A DNA stretch of 64,000 bases from Embiotoca jacksoni (Eukaryota; Chordata; Actinopteri; Embiotocidae): positions 11,125,224-11,189,223 of the forward strand of contig JAKOON010000005.1 of NCBI GenBank assembly GCA_022577435.1. The letters run 5' to 3'. This document shows positions 49,245 to 60,546 of this stretch, in pieces. Below the pieces are notes generated by a model that searched no databases, was not told where the DNA came from, and saw only the letters and a program-made list of their open reading frames with translations. The translations under genes were made by a program, and so were the position numbers. Position 1 is the first letter of the stretch. Each line of letters opens with the position of its first letter.

Positions 49245-51093
49245 AGCAAGCTTTACAGAGAATTGTAGCTCTATCCCTGAGGACATGCAGTTTAAACTAC
49301 TACATTGTTGTTATCTTGTGTTGTTGACAGTATCTCTATAATTTGCATTTGCACAGTAGCACATATTAAAAGATATTGAACTTAATCTGTTAAATTTCTT
49401 CAATGTTGCCATAATGTTATTCGTATTCAATAAATTGATTTCCGTTGTGGCAGAGCAACAGTACAACATATTACGAGTCATCAGGATCTCCAGGTCGCGG
49501 CAGGTTAAACTCTCTTAAATGGACTGTAACAGTTATTTGCCTCGTGACACTAAGGCTATATATATCCCATGATGCAAGACTCTTTAGAACAACACAGGTA
49601 CTCCCGTAATTAAAAAAAATTACATCTAATGAACATGTAATTGTCTAGTACGCAAATATAAGGATACCCTCCATTTTTCCATTTCTGTCTTATATCAAGG
49701 TCAAAATTAACATTGTGCAAGATAACATACTGGGAATTTTTGTTACTTAAAAAAGCAAAATGCAGTCTGTTATTTTGTTGTAATTTTAACATTATGACTA
49801 CTTTTGTCAAGGATTACCCACCAGTGGTTCTTTATTCCATTTAAAATGTGACCATTTACACAGTGATACTCTGGTATTAGTGGCCACGACTCTGGGATCC
49901 ACATGGTTCAAGAATAGAAAACCAGAATCTTAAATAATGTCACTTTGTTACAACAACAATAGTTAGATGTGATCTACAATATATGTATGAAGAACAATCT
50001 TAAACTGGGATTAACAAACGTGGAAATCTGACAACATGCGTGTGCTACAAGAACAAGAAGAAGCCCTTTATCTAGATGAACAAGAGGATGTTGAATGAAA
50101 AGAAGCTCGCTGAAAGGTTCATAGTAGGGTTACCACCCACAGAAGGAAAACACACATGGACAAAAGGGAGCATGACTTGAATTCCTAAAAACTGTATCTT
50201 GCAGTTGCCCAAGTATTTCACTAAGCAGCTTTTTAATTATTGTTCAATGTGCTTCTTAATCCAACAAAGAAGTACGAGCCCTCCGTTCTGACCTCTTTTA
50301 CTGAAGCACAAACTTTGTCCAAGAAATTTTTCACAGCGTCTTAATACCCAGTCCAAAGGTCACGAATGAGAGCTGCTGCACTCGACACCTTAAACTTTGG
50401 CTGAGTTGCTACACACTCAACGCACATTTTCAATGGGTGTTCAAACATTCACGGATCTACATCAACATACGCAGTCTGAAAAAGTAAACTAAATATTACA
50501 GAATTAAATAAACTGGGTGATGAAATCCCAGTACAGCAGAGATGCCCTCAGCTGCAGCCTATACATATAAACTTTACATGAAACATAAAGGAGAGTGCAT
50601 TCATCAACACGTGCACTCTATGCGTTTTAAACACATGATTCCAGTAGGTAGGGAGATACTTATGCGTCCCCTCCGGGCCAGTCAGATGACTCACCGTTTG
50701 TGGGGCCCTCTGTCCTTTCCAGCTGAAACACTTAATATAGTAAATGTTTGTGCTTTTTAAATATCTTTATGCAAAGCAGGAAAAAAAAAAAGAATACATA
50801 GCCAAGAGTCTATAGAAATACCAATTACAGTATGCCAAAGTTTGGAATAAAGTGGTGCACAGCAAAGTAAACCCAAACTCCAGAGCCGATTCTCAGTAAA
50901 CTTTAGATTTGTTTTTGTTCTATCTTGCATAATTCTATCTGGTCTCACTAAAGGGCAAAGGGTTTGTAAGGTGGGGGCTATTTTTTTTTCTCCACAGAGT
51001 AAGTACCTTCAGATTGGTGTGGCAGGGGCTCTTCACTGCAGCAACGGCAGGGTTGTTGTCTGGAGTGCAGGTGCCTGTCGCTGTGTTGTCCAT
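37556..51093 (-). CDS. slco1c1: Organic anion transporter OATP1C1-like, complete, 14 coding exons
   Basis: Minus-strand exons in order: 51093-51007, 45070-44929, 44328-44196, 43991-43870, 43505-43359, 42708-42610, 42080-41832, 41229-41065, 40422-40227, 39965-39800, 39591-39407, 39152-39088, 38700-38583, 37754-37556. They total 2073 nt, 690 aa plus stop, with phase maintained at every junction. SLCO1 proteins are twelve-helix plasma-membrane exchangers; OATP1C1 carries thyroxine and organic anions at the blood-brain barrier. Seen: MFLAALSFAYFAKAL at helix 1; ITQLERRFDIPS; the OATP signature DARWVGAWWLG at about 252-262; the Kazal-like cysteine-rich extracellular loop (about 455-520, CGENGITYVSPCLAGC); GIPAPIYFGAIIDTTCLKW near the end. 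Order and strand next to pde3a match human SLCO1C1. Another teleost SLCO1 member is the main alternative. Confidence 0.9.
38355..38526 (+). mobile_element. tRNA-derived SINE copy in the last intron of slco1c1
   Basis: The head resembles a tRNA: GATAGCTGAGTGATTAGGG is an A-box-like stretch, followed by a GTGGCCCGACT region where a decayed B box would lie. The body is pyrimidine-rich (CATTCTTCTCCTTTATGTCC) and the 3' end has two GAATAAAGG units, as in a widespread fish SINE family. It lies antisense to slco1c1. The family name cannot be given from memory. Confidence 0.7.
38583..38700 (-). CDS. slco1c1: slco1c1 coding exon 13 (residues 586-625)
   Basis: After TCCAACAG and before GTAGCC. Encodes AGIPAPIYFGAIIDTTCLKW and the CGGRGACR loop. 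Confidence 0.93.
39088..39152 (-). CDS. slco1c1: slco1c1 coding exon 12 (residues 564-586)
   Basis: After TTCTATAG and before GTGAGA. A short exon encoding CIKPELKSLALGIHTLATRTL, the loop into helix 11. Confidence 0.92.
39407..39591 (-). CDS. slco1c1: slco1c1 coding exon 11 (residues 503-564)
   Basis: After TTCTGTCAG. Encodes the end of the Kazal-like loop and helix 10 (SLGGTPGFMLLV). The donor used, CAG before GTCCAT, is non-consensus; it was chosen because it joins in phase to the next exon as LVR-CIKPELK, matching the family. Confidence 0.88.
39800..39965 (-). CDS. slco1c1: slco1c1 coding exon 10 (residues 447-502)
   Basis: After CATGCAG and before GTCAGA. Encodes most of the Kazal-like extracellular domain with its spaced cysteines (DCNSGCLC, VCGENGITYVSPCLAGC). 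The donor GTCAGA is weaker than consensus. Confidence 0.94.
40227..40422 (-). CDS. slco1c1: slco1c1 coding exon 9 (residues 382-447)
   Basis: After TTGGCTAG and before GTATGT. Encodes helices 8 and 9 (INIPAVALGMFSGG and a hydrophobic run ending FFALGCEN). Confidence 0.94.
41065..41229 (-). CDS. slco1c1: slco1c1 coding exon 8 (residues 327-382)
   Basis: After CCACACAG and before GTAAGC. Encodes helix 7 and TYKPKYIEQHYGQSASKANF, the conserved linker into helix 8. Confidence 0.95.
41832..42080 (-). CDS. slco1c1: slco1c1 coding exon 7 (residues 244-327)
   Basis: After CTTCACAG and before GTATGA. Carries the OATP superfamily signature DARWVGAWWLG, helix 6 and the large cytoplasmic loop. Confidence 0.96.
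42610..42708 (-). CDS. slco1c1: slco1c1 coding exon 6 (residues 211-244)
   Basis: After GTCTCAG and before GTGGGT. Encodes helix 5 (TISIIGPVFGYLLGSLCAKI). Confidence 0.94.
43359..43505 (-). CDS. slco1c1: slco1c1 coding exon 5 (residues 162-211)
   Basis: After AATGCAG and before GTAACA. Encodes helix 4 with the highly conserved LRGIGETPVQPLGISYIDD. Confidence 0.95.
43796..43852. repeat. (AAT)n trinucleotide microsatellite
   Basis: About 19 uninterrupted AAT units in intron 4 of slco1c1, starting 17 bases past the donor of coding exon 4 on the minus strand. Open frames of poly-Ile or poly-Leu here are artefacts. Confidence 0.97.
43870..43991 (-). CDS. slco1c1: slco1c1 coding exon 4 (residues 121-162)
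   Basis: After ATACACAG and before GTAAGA. Encodes the variable first large extracellular loop, with sequons in SVNSTNN and a SPCPASSPESS stretch. A long AAT repeat begins only about 17 bases into the following intron. Confidence 0.9.
44196..44328 (-). CDS. slco1c1: slco1c1 coding exon 3 (residues 77-121)
   Basis: After CCCTGCAG and before GTAGGC. Encodes helix 2 (LLVIAFVSYFGAKLHRPK) and most of helix 3. Confidence 0.94.
44929..45070 (-). CDS. slco1c1: slco1c1 coding exon 2 (residues 30-77)
   Basis: After GTCTTCAG and before GTGAGT. Encodes helix 1 and the conserved ITQLERRFDIPS and IDGSFEIG. Confidence 0.95.
46508..46554. repeat. TA-rich simple repeat
   Basis: Interrupted TA dinucleotide run in intron 1 of slco1c1. 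Confidence 0.85.
47491..47688 (+). mobile_element. LINE-tail-like interspersed repeat
   Basis: Carries the wording of a very common fish repeat: CATCCATTATCTATACC, GGGTCACGGGGGGCTGGAGC, CAGGTCGCCAGTCCATCACA, TTCACACCCAAGGGCAAT. I recall this block as the 3' end of a non-LTR element (L2/Maui or Expander type) and of SINEs using it. No coding part is attached. It lies in intron 1 of slco1c1. Confidence 0.7.
48281..48372. repeat. Poly(A) run facing a poly(T) run
   Basis: 31 A bases (48281-48311) are followed, after a 26-base spacer, by a T-rich run (48338-48372, broken by one G and one C). The left run is preceded by CTGATGTTTT and the right run is preceded by CTGATG, suggesting a duplicated flank. 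Single strands could fold into a long A-T hairpin. Confidence 0.9.
49216..49244 (+). repeat. Poly(G) run of 29
   Basis: An unbroken run of G on the + strand, in intron 1 of slco1c1, so C-rich in that transcript. Long G homopolymers are rare; real length may differ from what is written, as sequencing is unreliable here. Confidence 0.9.
51007..51093 (-). CDS. slco1c1: slco1c1 coding exon 1 (residues 1-29)
   Basis: The acceptor TTTGAAACAG ends at 51161; the exon runs 51160-51007 and the coding part starts at the ATG at 51093 (context AAAATGG, A at -3 and G at +4). It encodes MDNTATGTC through PCHTNLK and ends before GTACTT in phase 0. The fit is supported by the typical Pro-Cys...Leu-Lys lead into MFLAALSF of the next exon. 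An out-of-frame ATG lies upstream in the same exon. Confidence 0.75.
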
Positions 51094-51160
51094 TTTCTTT
51101 GACAACTTCCTGTTGTACGTTGCCTGGTTTGTATTTAGATGTGGCTGTTCTCACAAACAT

Positions 51161-54100
51161 CTGTTTCAAAGAGTACAGGTTTATAGATCAGCAGATATCA
51201 TAGAATATGTTAAGATATAATGTCAAGCACATTTTGCTCAACGAGTGTGTTCACCAGTTTTTGGTTATTTTTATGAGGATTTTGGTGTTCCTTTGACCAA
51301 AACCAGGTTAAACAACAGAAATAAATAAAAAGCCAGTTGTACAAAAATGTCAATATCCTTTGGGTGTTCACGGCAAATTCATAACATTACCTGAATGTGT
51401 ATAGCCAAGCCTGAAGCCAAGATAAATGTGAGTGACTGCACAAAGCATCTACATATTGTCCTCATCATGGAGATGCTGAATTTAAACAATGACAGCAAAT
51501 CTTTTGTTCTTTTGCTAGTAGGTAAAGTTAGCTATTATTTTACCATGGCTGTAAATCTTTTGGGTTAAGCTCGGTTCAAAAGGAAAATGACCACAAGTCG
51601 CCGTTTCCCAGAATGATACAGTAATACCTTAAATAAAGTTTGAAATTTGATACCTAATGCAGTTAGGAAAAAATGGTTCCAGACAGCTAATTTGAGTTTA
51701 CTTTCAGTCTGGCTGAAAACCAATGTTTAAAATTATTCATGTCAGTCACATTTTTGGAAAACGGCAAGGAATTTGTGGTAGTTGCCTCAATACACGCCAT
51801 TTGCAGTAGTGCGACATCTCATTTCCAAATACACCAGGTTGAAATAAACCACAGTAGCCAAGACGCAAACAACTTTGTTTAACAGATGAATTTAAATGTA
51901 ACTAAAGTCTGACTATAGTCAAAGTTCATATTTGTCCAACCTGCCACTGGAAGGTTTAACAGGAAACTTCCTAAACCACTGGTGGACTCATACTACACCT
52001 ATTTCACCAAACTCAATGCAAGAACAGTTAGGCGAGCAAAACATTTTTTTAAACATTGGTGAAATGATTGTACATAATTCCAGGATGCAAAAATGTACAG
52101 TTTTCTCAGTGGAGGTTAGATCCATGTCAGAACATGATTTGACTCTTGACTGCATTCACACCGGATTTAACAAACGTCAGTCATGCCTATTTCAGCAGCA
52201 CACACAGTAAATCAGTGACCTACTAGGATAAACAAAGCATGAGGCAGACTTCACAAGTCATTAAGTAACGCAGTAATTATTATGAAGTGGTAATTTCCTA
52301 CTGTGGAGTAAACTGATCACAATTGATATTGTAGAATCAAACTCACTGATATGAAGCAGACACTAGGGAAGAAAACAACACCAAGAAAATCTGGACAGAT
52401 TGTAAAAATGTAACCAAATAATGTATTCCATCTAAAAGAAGCTGTTTTTACATCAGTGGTTGTAGAAAATGGCAAACTATTCATGTGCCTGATTTATTCT
52501 TTGACAGAGGAAATGCTAGTTTAAATGGACTCGCAGCATGTTGAACATCCAGGACAGTAATAGTAAACTGTCATTATCAACCTGATGAAGCCTGATGGAC
52601 AATTAATACTCTCTTAAAAAGCAATAATGCCATAAGGTTTCATAGAAAAAAAAATGAGCGTCAACTTTAATAGGAATGACAGAAATCAATAGTGAATGAA
52701 CAAAATGTGCAAAAGAAAACCAAAAAAGTCACTAATGACTACAGTTGTTTGTAAGTTACTGGGTCTCTGGATAAATAAGGACTGGGCCATGTTTGCAGCT
52801 TTTTTTATTTATTTATTTATTTATTTTTAACAACAACATTTATGCCATGATAGTATTACTTCGTACTAGTTAGTTTAATAAGTGATTCTTAGTGTTCCAA
52901 ATTTTTTTTTAGCAAATGTGATCTGGCCAATAACGTAATGGCAAACCTGCTCGAGGAAACATTTTAAAACACACTGCAGAATACAGTGGCATCTCATCAT
53001 GTGGAAATCATCTAACCAAGCAAACCAAAAGAGCAAAGAGTTGTTTGAACAAACAAAAGTTAACCGATGTTTACATCAAGTCATTTTAGTCTGTTTTTAG
53101 TCAGAGAGCAGGGCCGAGAGACTGTTTAAAAGCCAGACTGCTTTTTCAGTAACATGACGACTTCTTATGGATCTCTCCTCAATACCGTAAACTACAGCAT
53201 GGCTTTGAAAAAAATATAATAAATAAATAAAAAAAGTATCTGTAGCTGAAGGCAGGCTTTCATGTTCATCTCGTATGAAACAGACATTCAGCAGAGCAGC
53301 ACAGCCTGACTGTAAACCACACTGACCTCCATATTTATGTCGGAAAAAAACAAAACCCTTAAGGCTGCATATACAGTAGGAGAAGGAACCATCTGATGCC
53401 TCATCCTGTGATATGATGACGATGACTTAATCATTACCAATTCTTCACGTTGTCCCACATATAAAAACTGAGTAAAGCATTTTACTAAAAAGTCAAAATC
53501 CATTAGTTTGCTTTTAAGCTCGTGTCTGACAGACTTTACACAAATGAAAGTTCACAGCAGTCTCTTCGCACAATCGCAATGCCTCCTCTCCAAGACTGGC
53601 CATTTATGCCCAAACAAAGAGTGAATGACTTAAAAAAAAATAAAATAAAGGTCCCAGTGAGAGTCTAAATGTCTATGTTCTGACAACACATCCCTTTGCT
53701 GAATGTCAGTGTTTTTGGTGGTGTTCAATCCTCTTGAAAAGTAATGTCTGCCAACATAAAATATTAGTAATATGGATGTGTAACGGTAAAATCACAGAAT
53801 GCCCTTTGTACTTTAAAATCATACAAGTGAATCAAGACAAACCAATTGTTGTGTTCTATTGTTTAAGGGAAACATGCTTTCAAATCCAATGATGAGTTAT
53901 GCAATTCATTTGAACTAAACTATGTTTAAAACACCAAGAAACTTCACTGCAGATTCTAGGTAACAAAATGTACCCAGAAATAAGTGTGCCAAAAATCTGT
54001 GTTGATCTCTGATCACTGGTGATAGCACATGCACTCAGGTTCATCAATCAATGTATACCGAGAAAGCTTTTGTGTGGATTCTGTGAATGTCCACGACAGA

Positions 54101-54295
54101 CGTGTGTACTGCACCAGTAAAGTATTTGATGGTGCAGAGTTGATGCCTTGCTGACCCTGGGACATTTTCTGTCACTTAAATCTGCAACTATTGGTGCAAA
54201 TTCACTAAATACACAATACCTGCATGCCAAGAAACTCAGATCTGTATCACGTTTCATTGACTGAACATTTTCTAAAGAGAACATCACGATACTTA
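51161..54295 (-). other. slco1c1: Proposed intron between slco1c1 untranslated exon 1 and first coding exon
   Basis: Contains no recognised gene. Its limits are the donor at 54295 (GAGTTGG before GTAAGTA) and the acceptor ending at 51161. If that first exon is wrong, this is plain intergenic sequence. Confidence 0.4.
52800..52829. repeat. (TTTA)n simple repeat
   Basis: A short TTTA tetranucleotide run flanked by T runs, within the proposed first intron of slco1c1. Confidence 0.85.
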
Positions 54296-54700
54296 CCCAA
54301 CTCGGGAGCTTCAAACCTTCTCCTTCACGACGCCTCTTAAGTTCTTATTTACCATAGAGGAAACACGTAAGAAATGAAATCCTGACGTTTCATGGAAAGC
54401 TTTCAGTCGCACAAAACGACGCTCCTGTCAAGTTGCCTCCTGGCACCGCGCGGGCTCCTGGGCAGCGGGGAACGGCGTGTCTCGCTGGAGACGAAGGGTG
54501 GATACTGAGCACAGTGTTCACGTCGGAGCACACATGATGCGCAAAGGAAAGCTGCACTGAATTAGTTACCATATCATATGCCGCCGTTTTCCCGAGCTGT
54601 GAGAAGCTGCAGGCGGTGCCACGTTATAGCGAACGATCCCGATTTCCTGCTGATCGATTAGACCTGTAGTGGGTTGTGACGTCAAAGAGGTGCTGCCCTG
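54296..54700 (-). promoter_or_regulatory. slco1c1: Candidate slco1c1 promoter and untranslated first exon
   Basis: This is the most CpG-rich patch between slco1c1 and pde3a (for example CACCGCGCGGGC near 54448, and TCTCGCTGGAGACG near 54480). On the minus strand it ends at a near-perfect donor, GTTGG before GTAAGTA. It lies 3.2 kb upstream of the first coding exon, with slco1c1 the only minus-strand gene downstream. A non-coding first exon fits, but the transcription start is not fixed. Confidence 0.45.
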
Positions 54701-57700
54701 CTTTCCTCATCATTTTTAGGCACGGGTTGTTCCCCTGTGCCTCCCGTGGTACGTTAATTGTGTTCACAGCTTTCAAAGATGGCTCGGGTAAGAATCTGCA
54801 GAACCACATGATGCAGACTGTTTCACAATGAGGACCCCCAAACTTTTATTCTGAACTGTTCATATAGGAGTAACAATTTAAGCCTTTCCGGCACTAAGAA
54901 AATTGCATTTAAAATGGGGAAATTTAGATCACCTGCACTGCCAACTTTTGGACTGTTCACTGAATTTAAGAGGACAAAATGTCAATTTAACTTTCCTGGT
55001 TCTGTTAAATATGGATTGTTGTATTGGACTCAGAATGTAGCCTATATTTGCATCTCAACTAAACTCAATGAAATCTGATTAAATAAATAAAAAGCCTGTG
55101 CCCTTAGTGTTTGTCCCCCTGATAAAAATGCACCCTTAGATAAAGGTCATCATCCCACCAGGTGGTCAGACATAATTTCTCAAGTTTTTCTGTTGCCGTG
55201 GGGATAACAGGTCAATGTACAGCACACTATCTTGTTCTGAAAAAAAAAAATCCCTCTATAGTTTCGTTGGCAGGTTATCATAACCGGTTAAGTACCAAAG
55301 TGAAGAATTGGCTAAGCTGCTACAAAGCTCCATTCATTTCTGCATCCAACATATTCTGTAATTGTTTCCAATTCTTACACTGGCAGCCAGCTGTCGGCAT
55401 GTTTAGGCTATGTGCTCAGTGCTGATGAAATAAGTGCCACTACTCCCTTTATTCACAAGTTGGTGTGTCAGTCTGCCGCAAGAACCAAGTGTTACTTTCT
55501 GAATTTTAACAGCAAATATAAGAGACTGGCAGACATTACTGGTGTTCACAGTATAATTTTGTTGAAACAAAGGGACAACCATTTTAATTACGAGAGTAAC
55601 AAGACTAAATCAAAATTTAGCCCATGGCTGGATTATGTATGAAACACTATGGGGCTTTTACTTTGAAATACATTTAGAAAGTCACATCAGAGCCAATGCC
55701 ACAGAGTCACATCATTCAAAACCTTAGAGGAAGTAGCAGCTTTTTAAACAATAAACTGAGTTTGTTAATTTATTCAAATTCAGCAAAAAAAAAATTATAA
55801 GACAAACAACACTGTTCTTCACATTTAATGAGATGTCCACATACTTAGAGTATCCTCTGGGGTTAAACTGAGTTGCAACCGCATGCGTTCGATGCCAATG
55901 TTAAAAACTCTTCATTGTTAGCAGTGGTGCAAACATTAGCACGCTGCTCCAGATCTGTATTTAGTACTTGTTGTGCAATATTTCACATCCCAAGCTCCAT
56001 TACATTCCAAGCCAGGACAACATTAGTATAAGATTAATGTAACTGTTTCTGCAGCTGTTAAAGGAAAAGAAAAGGCAGGTGGGTAAGGGAACGGTGTCAC
56101 ATGGTGCCTTCTGGGTAATTAGCTTTACTCAGGGACATTATGAAACAATCAGACAAACTGATATGAGGAGTGCAGAAAAGCACAGCCTGTTAGAACTGCC
56201 TGTGCAAAGTCCAAAAAACTAAAAACCCAGAGAGTAATCCAGGGTGGATTCCTAAATAGAAAATGGCCCCAAAAAAAACCACATTAAAGAATGAACAGCA
56301 AGGTAGAGAAAGTGAATGCTGAAACATTTTTGGCACAAGGAACAAAAGACAACATAACAATCTGGAAACTGACTAGAGCAGAGCCAGGGGTATATATAAA
56401 CGCCGAGGGGTAGATTAGCAGAGTGGAATCAGGTGTGATGATTGGGGGAAGTGGGAGCAGGTGAGGTGGGTGTGGCTGTCAGGGGACTGATCATACACGG
56501 AGACACTGGGGACCTGGGTGGAGGAAATGACACGGAGAAACAGAGAATAAAAAACTTGAGGCGGAACCATGACAACCAGCGCTCTTTCAGCATTGTTTGT
56601 GCTTGATGATTGTTTGGTAATGGTATTTACACTGTCTGAATGATACTCTTTTTGTCCATAGTTTCCAATAAATTTGAATCTAGTTAACCTCTGAGCTGGA
56701 GCCACAGAAGTAGGTCGACTAACAGCTTCATCCTTTGTAAATTAACATTTGTGTATTGTGATTGGGACATGAAATATAGATCACAGATAGTAGATTGCTA
56801 TATACTGTGATATAGTACATTTTGTTGACAAAATCAGGTGTTTATAGATAAGATAACCAGATAGGAATGAATCGTTTGGCAATTTTATATATATACTAAA
56901 CAAAGGTTACATTAGTACAAAATAAAAAAATTAATGAAATGAACATTTGATACCTTTAAAACAATAGAAAAATATAAATATGTTTTATTCTTAACAGGGC
57001 AACAATTAATTATCATATTGTATTGTATTGTATTCAATTATATTTGTAGTGTTAGTCATACATTGTGTGTAATCAAAGTGAACATGTTAGGCGATTTTGT
57101 TGGTTTACTTCTCGATCACATAATATTAAAGGATCTAAACACTAACAGTTATTAGGATTATTGGGGAGACTTGCCTCCATAATATAATAGTCCTTTTTAA
57201 TAACAGTAGGTATCATAACTGGGACTGTCCTCGCTTGTCTGGCAGCAAGAAGGACGGTTCCACCGTTATTATGTTCTCTAACATTAACTATCTTAGGGTA
57301 AAAATAATCCTCAGTGAGTTATGTAAGTAATTCTTCATATTTTGCCCTCTAAATAATAACACCTGTACTTAAGCATCACAAATTCCTACAATGCGGTGTG
57401 TGTGTATGTGTGTGTTTTAGCTGCAATAAAATCTTCATCATTTCATGCACTCAGAGAGGGACTTAAATTGGCAGGATAACAGTTAAATAACACTAAAAAG
57501 TATTTACCTCAATTGTTTGAATCTCAATAATCCTCAAAAGTATTTTTCTAAGACTTAACAATATATACGCATATGCTGGCTGCTAGTTATTGCATTTACA
57601 TGAGACAATTACAAAAAAATAAAAATAAAATGAGAAGCAGATTCATTCAGAAGATGAAAAATAAACACAACACTGATGCAAGGATACCACAGAAATTGTA

Positions 57701-60540
57701 ATCTTGTAATTCAATGTATTCACATTACAACATCCACATGGTTCAGTTTGTGACAACGTCTAATGATCCTCAAATATATTCACTGTATGATACATAATAC
57801 CAATATAGGCACTTCCAGTAAATCTGGCAATATTGAAGCTACAGTATAGTGTCTAAATTACAAAATGGTAAAAATAAATAATGTATATTTAAAAGAGTTT
57901 TTGTAGTTTTAAAATTTCTTTACTGTACAGCATATATGTATATTGTACAAAATGGAGCATCGACCTGCAAGGAAATTAATTATTTGACTTTCACAAATAC
58001 TGTGTATTTGGATGTATTCTTCCTTAGTACATGTGGTAAGTGCAAGGTACTAGTGAGAAGAAAGCAATTTCTCATTAATCATGTGTCAACTATATAAAAA
58101 TACTCATCTCATTTTGTTTACATAATTGTAAAGCTTGTTTGGTTCCCATGGTTACAATTTTTCTACATGTGTGAATAAGCATGGCAAATAAAAAAATTAA
58201 GACATAACAAAAATACAAAATCAAAACTGATATAGTGTATCAGCTCAACTGCTGTAGACAGATGTGACCGTGGGGCAAACTGCAGACACTGTCCACCAAC
58301 AAATGACAGCGATCGGCAGACAGAATCCATTTGCCTTTACAGATGAGAGACGCTGTGCGATGACTGCTCTACTACTTCTGCCAGTGAGGAGAAGCAGCAC
58401 ATAGATCAAAGAGGAAGCGCAAGGAGAAATATGCTATAGGAGCTTCCTTGAATAATAATATCATCTGAGTGTCTGTGAAGAATTGAAGAACTACTTATTG
58501 CAACCCTTCACCCCTCATTATCATTATTATTCACCATCTCTACTCGAGAGGAAGAGTAGCATCCCCATCTCCCCGACAGTACAAGATAACTAAATATAGG
58601 ACAGAGTCACATTAGAGGGCCCAATGGAAGAATTCAAACAGACACAAACACACACCCTCGCTCTTACACTGTATACTGAATATATACATTCACAAAGCAG
58701 GAGTCTTTTTGGAGTGTTTGAGGTGGTGCAATTATGCAATTGTACAACTGAAAGCTTGAAACTGGAAGTAGAAGTTACATCATCCAAGTGAATGATAGAG
58801 AGGAAAGTATGTTTTACTAAATTTGAGCCTCTTCAGTTAAAATGTGTTAGACTGAACAGCTTTTCTATATAACATATGAGAAAGCTGCTCATCGGGTTTT
58901 TCAAAAGCTGAATAAAATGTGTCCATTGTAATGTAATTTCAATCCAGCTCTATCATATACGTATGTGCAATCTGACGTGTGTTGTTCGTCTTTCTGTAGA
59001 TCAGTTTAAAAAAATAAAAATAAAGATAATGGCAGAGAGCAGTAGTGCAGAGTGAGATGCCAGCCCATAGGATGGATTCAGATGTATATGTAGGTCATGA
59101 GAACCCAATAAGATAAGATCTGCACTCATGACAGAGAGCTGACCTGCCAACTCAGTGTGGCGCACTTATTCTACTCTACTTACATTTATTTTTCTTGATA
59201 GTCCCTTTTTTATGTAAAAGTCAATGATTAAAGGAACACTGGATATTCAGCAGACATTTTTGCATCTTACTCACGCTCCTGTTCAGCAGGATATGGAATA
59301 GGTTTCCCTTGTGGCTTCCTCTGAGTTGAAGTCATGTCACTTCCCAGTACACTGGAACATTTTTAACTTTGTTGAAGGTGACTAAAACTAACATCGTTAC
59401 TATCATTAAAAAAAAAAATTTCCATGGTGATTGTATTGTTACTCCGAATGCAATTATTTTACAGCATTACAGAGATAGTACACAAAACTGTAGGGACAAC
59501 GTAGGGCAAAACTGACAGTACTGCGTGGGTGATGGGAAATTCTATGTAACAAATTTGATGTTTCGAAGAGTATAACCGGATAAAATAGCACATACAGCAG
59601 CCGTTGCTGCAACTGTTACCTTGGCCCCATACATTTTTAATACATTATCTTATGTGTGTTGAATAAATTAAAGAAAGAACAATCCTTTCTGCAGCTGTTA
59701 GTTTCAGCTCTAATCGCCTTGCACCACCACTGAAGTGAGAATATTTTCAGCTGTGGACAGGTCACCTGAAATATAAGGAGGTGATGCTGAAAACTTGACA
59801 GAATACATCGCTCTTTTAACAATCTTGACTAGATTTCAAACTACATTTTCTGTATGTAAAAAACATTTGTAGTTTAATTCTGCAGAGACAGATGTGTTTT
59901 AGATTTGGCTGAAGTACATCCAGCTGATGCAGTGTGTAGTCCTGCCTGCTCTCAGCTCTAAGAGATGTAATGACTCCCTGAGGTGCCAGGAGAGGACTCA
60001 GAAAGATCCACTGCAGAGATCACAGAAAGAGTTGGTTGTGGCACAAATTTCAGCTTTTTCTTTCATTAACATGTTCTAACGTAGCTTACTATCTCTGTGT
60101 CTTTTTCTTTACTGTTGTCACAGGTGATACGTATTTTTACTTTGAATTTCAACAGTTGAGGTTTTCCTGAGGGTTAAAGGTCATTTGTAAATCAGTGAGT
60201 ATAGAGTATAACACAGCTCACCGAGTCCAAATACAAAGTCTCACAGTCATAAATTGATAAGAAAGACATGGTGATGGTTAGTCTATGGGCATTTCAAAAT
60301 CCTTGTGTGGTATAACACATTTTATTGAAATAGTTTCCGGGCCTATATAATGTTTTGCATGATTACCAGCCTTGTTATTTTTTCCCTTTGGTAATTTTGG
60401 TGTTTGTTCTGTGTACTACTATTCTCTGTATGGTCTTGTATTCAGCTTAGATTAATTTTCATCAACCCGCTGTTGCTTCTCAGTGCAGGTCTCTTGAGTA
60501 TAATGCCATATTTACCTGTATTTACAAATAATATGCTGAC
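54701..60540. other. Region between slco1c1 promoter and pde3a; may include long pde3a 3' UTR
   Basis: No coding gene recognised. Part of 57.0-60.5 kb is AT-rich with regulatory-looking 3'-UTR texture on the minus strand (for example TTGTACAATATACATATATG near 57950). pde3a transcripts in vertebrates can have long 3' UTRs, so the part nearest 60.5 kb may be transcribed. The segment 56390-56580, GC-richer and with CAGGTGAGG-like wording, may be a fragment of an LTR element. Confidence 0.35.
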
Positions 60541-60546
60541 TTTATT
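60541..60546 (-). terminator. pde3a: Possible poly(A) signal of pde3a
   Basis: AATAAA on the minus strand about 740 bases past the pde3a stop. Further signals lie downstream, so other 3' ends are likely. Confidence 0.35.

Noticed and set aside
50978..51169. 63-codon frame beginning MKQMFVRTATSK
   Set aside because: Overlaps the first slco1c1 coding exon in the wrong frame; kept only as an upstream ATG observation.
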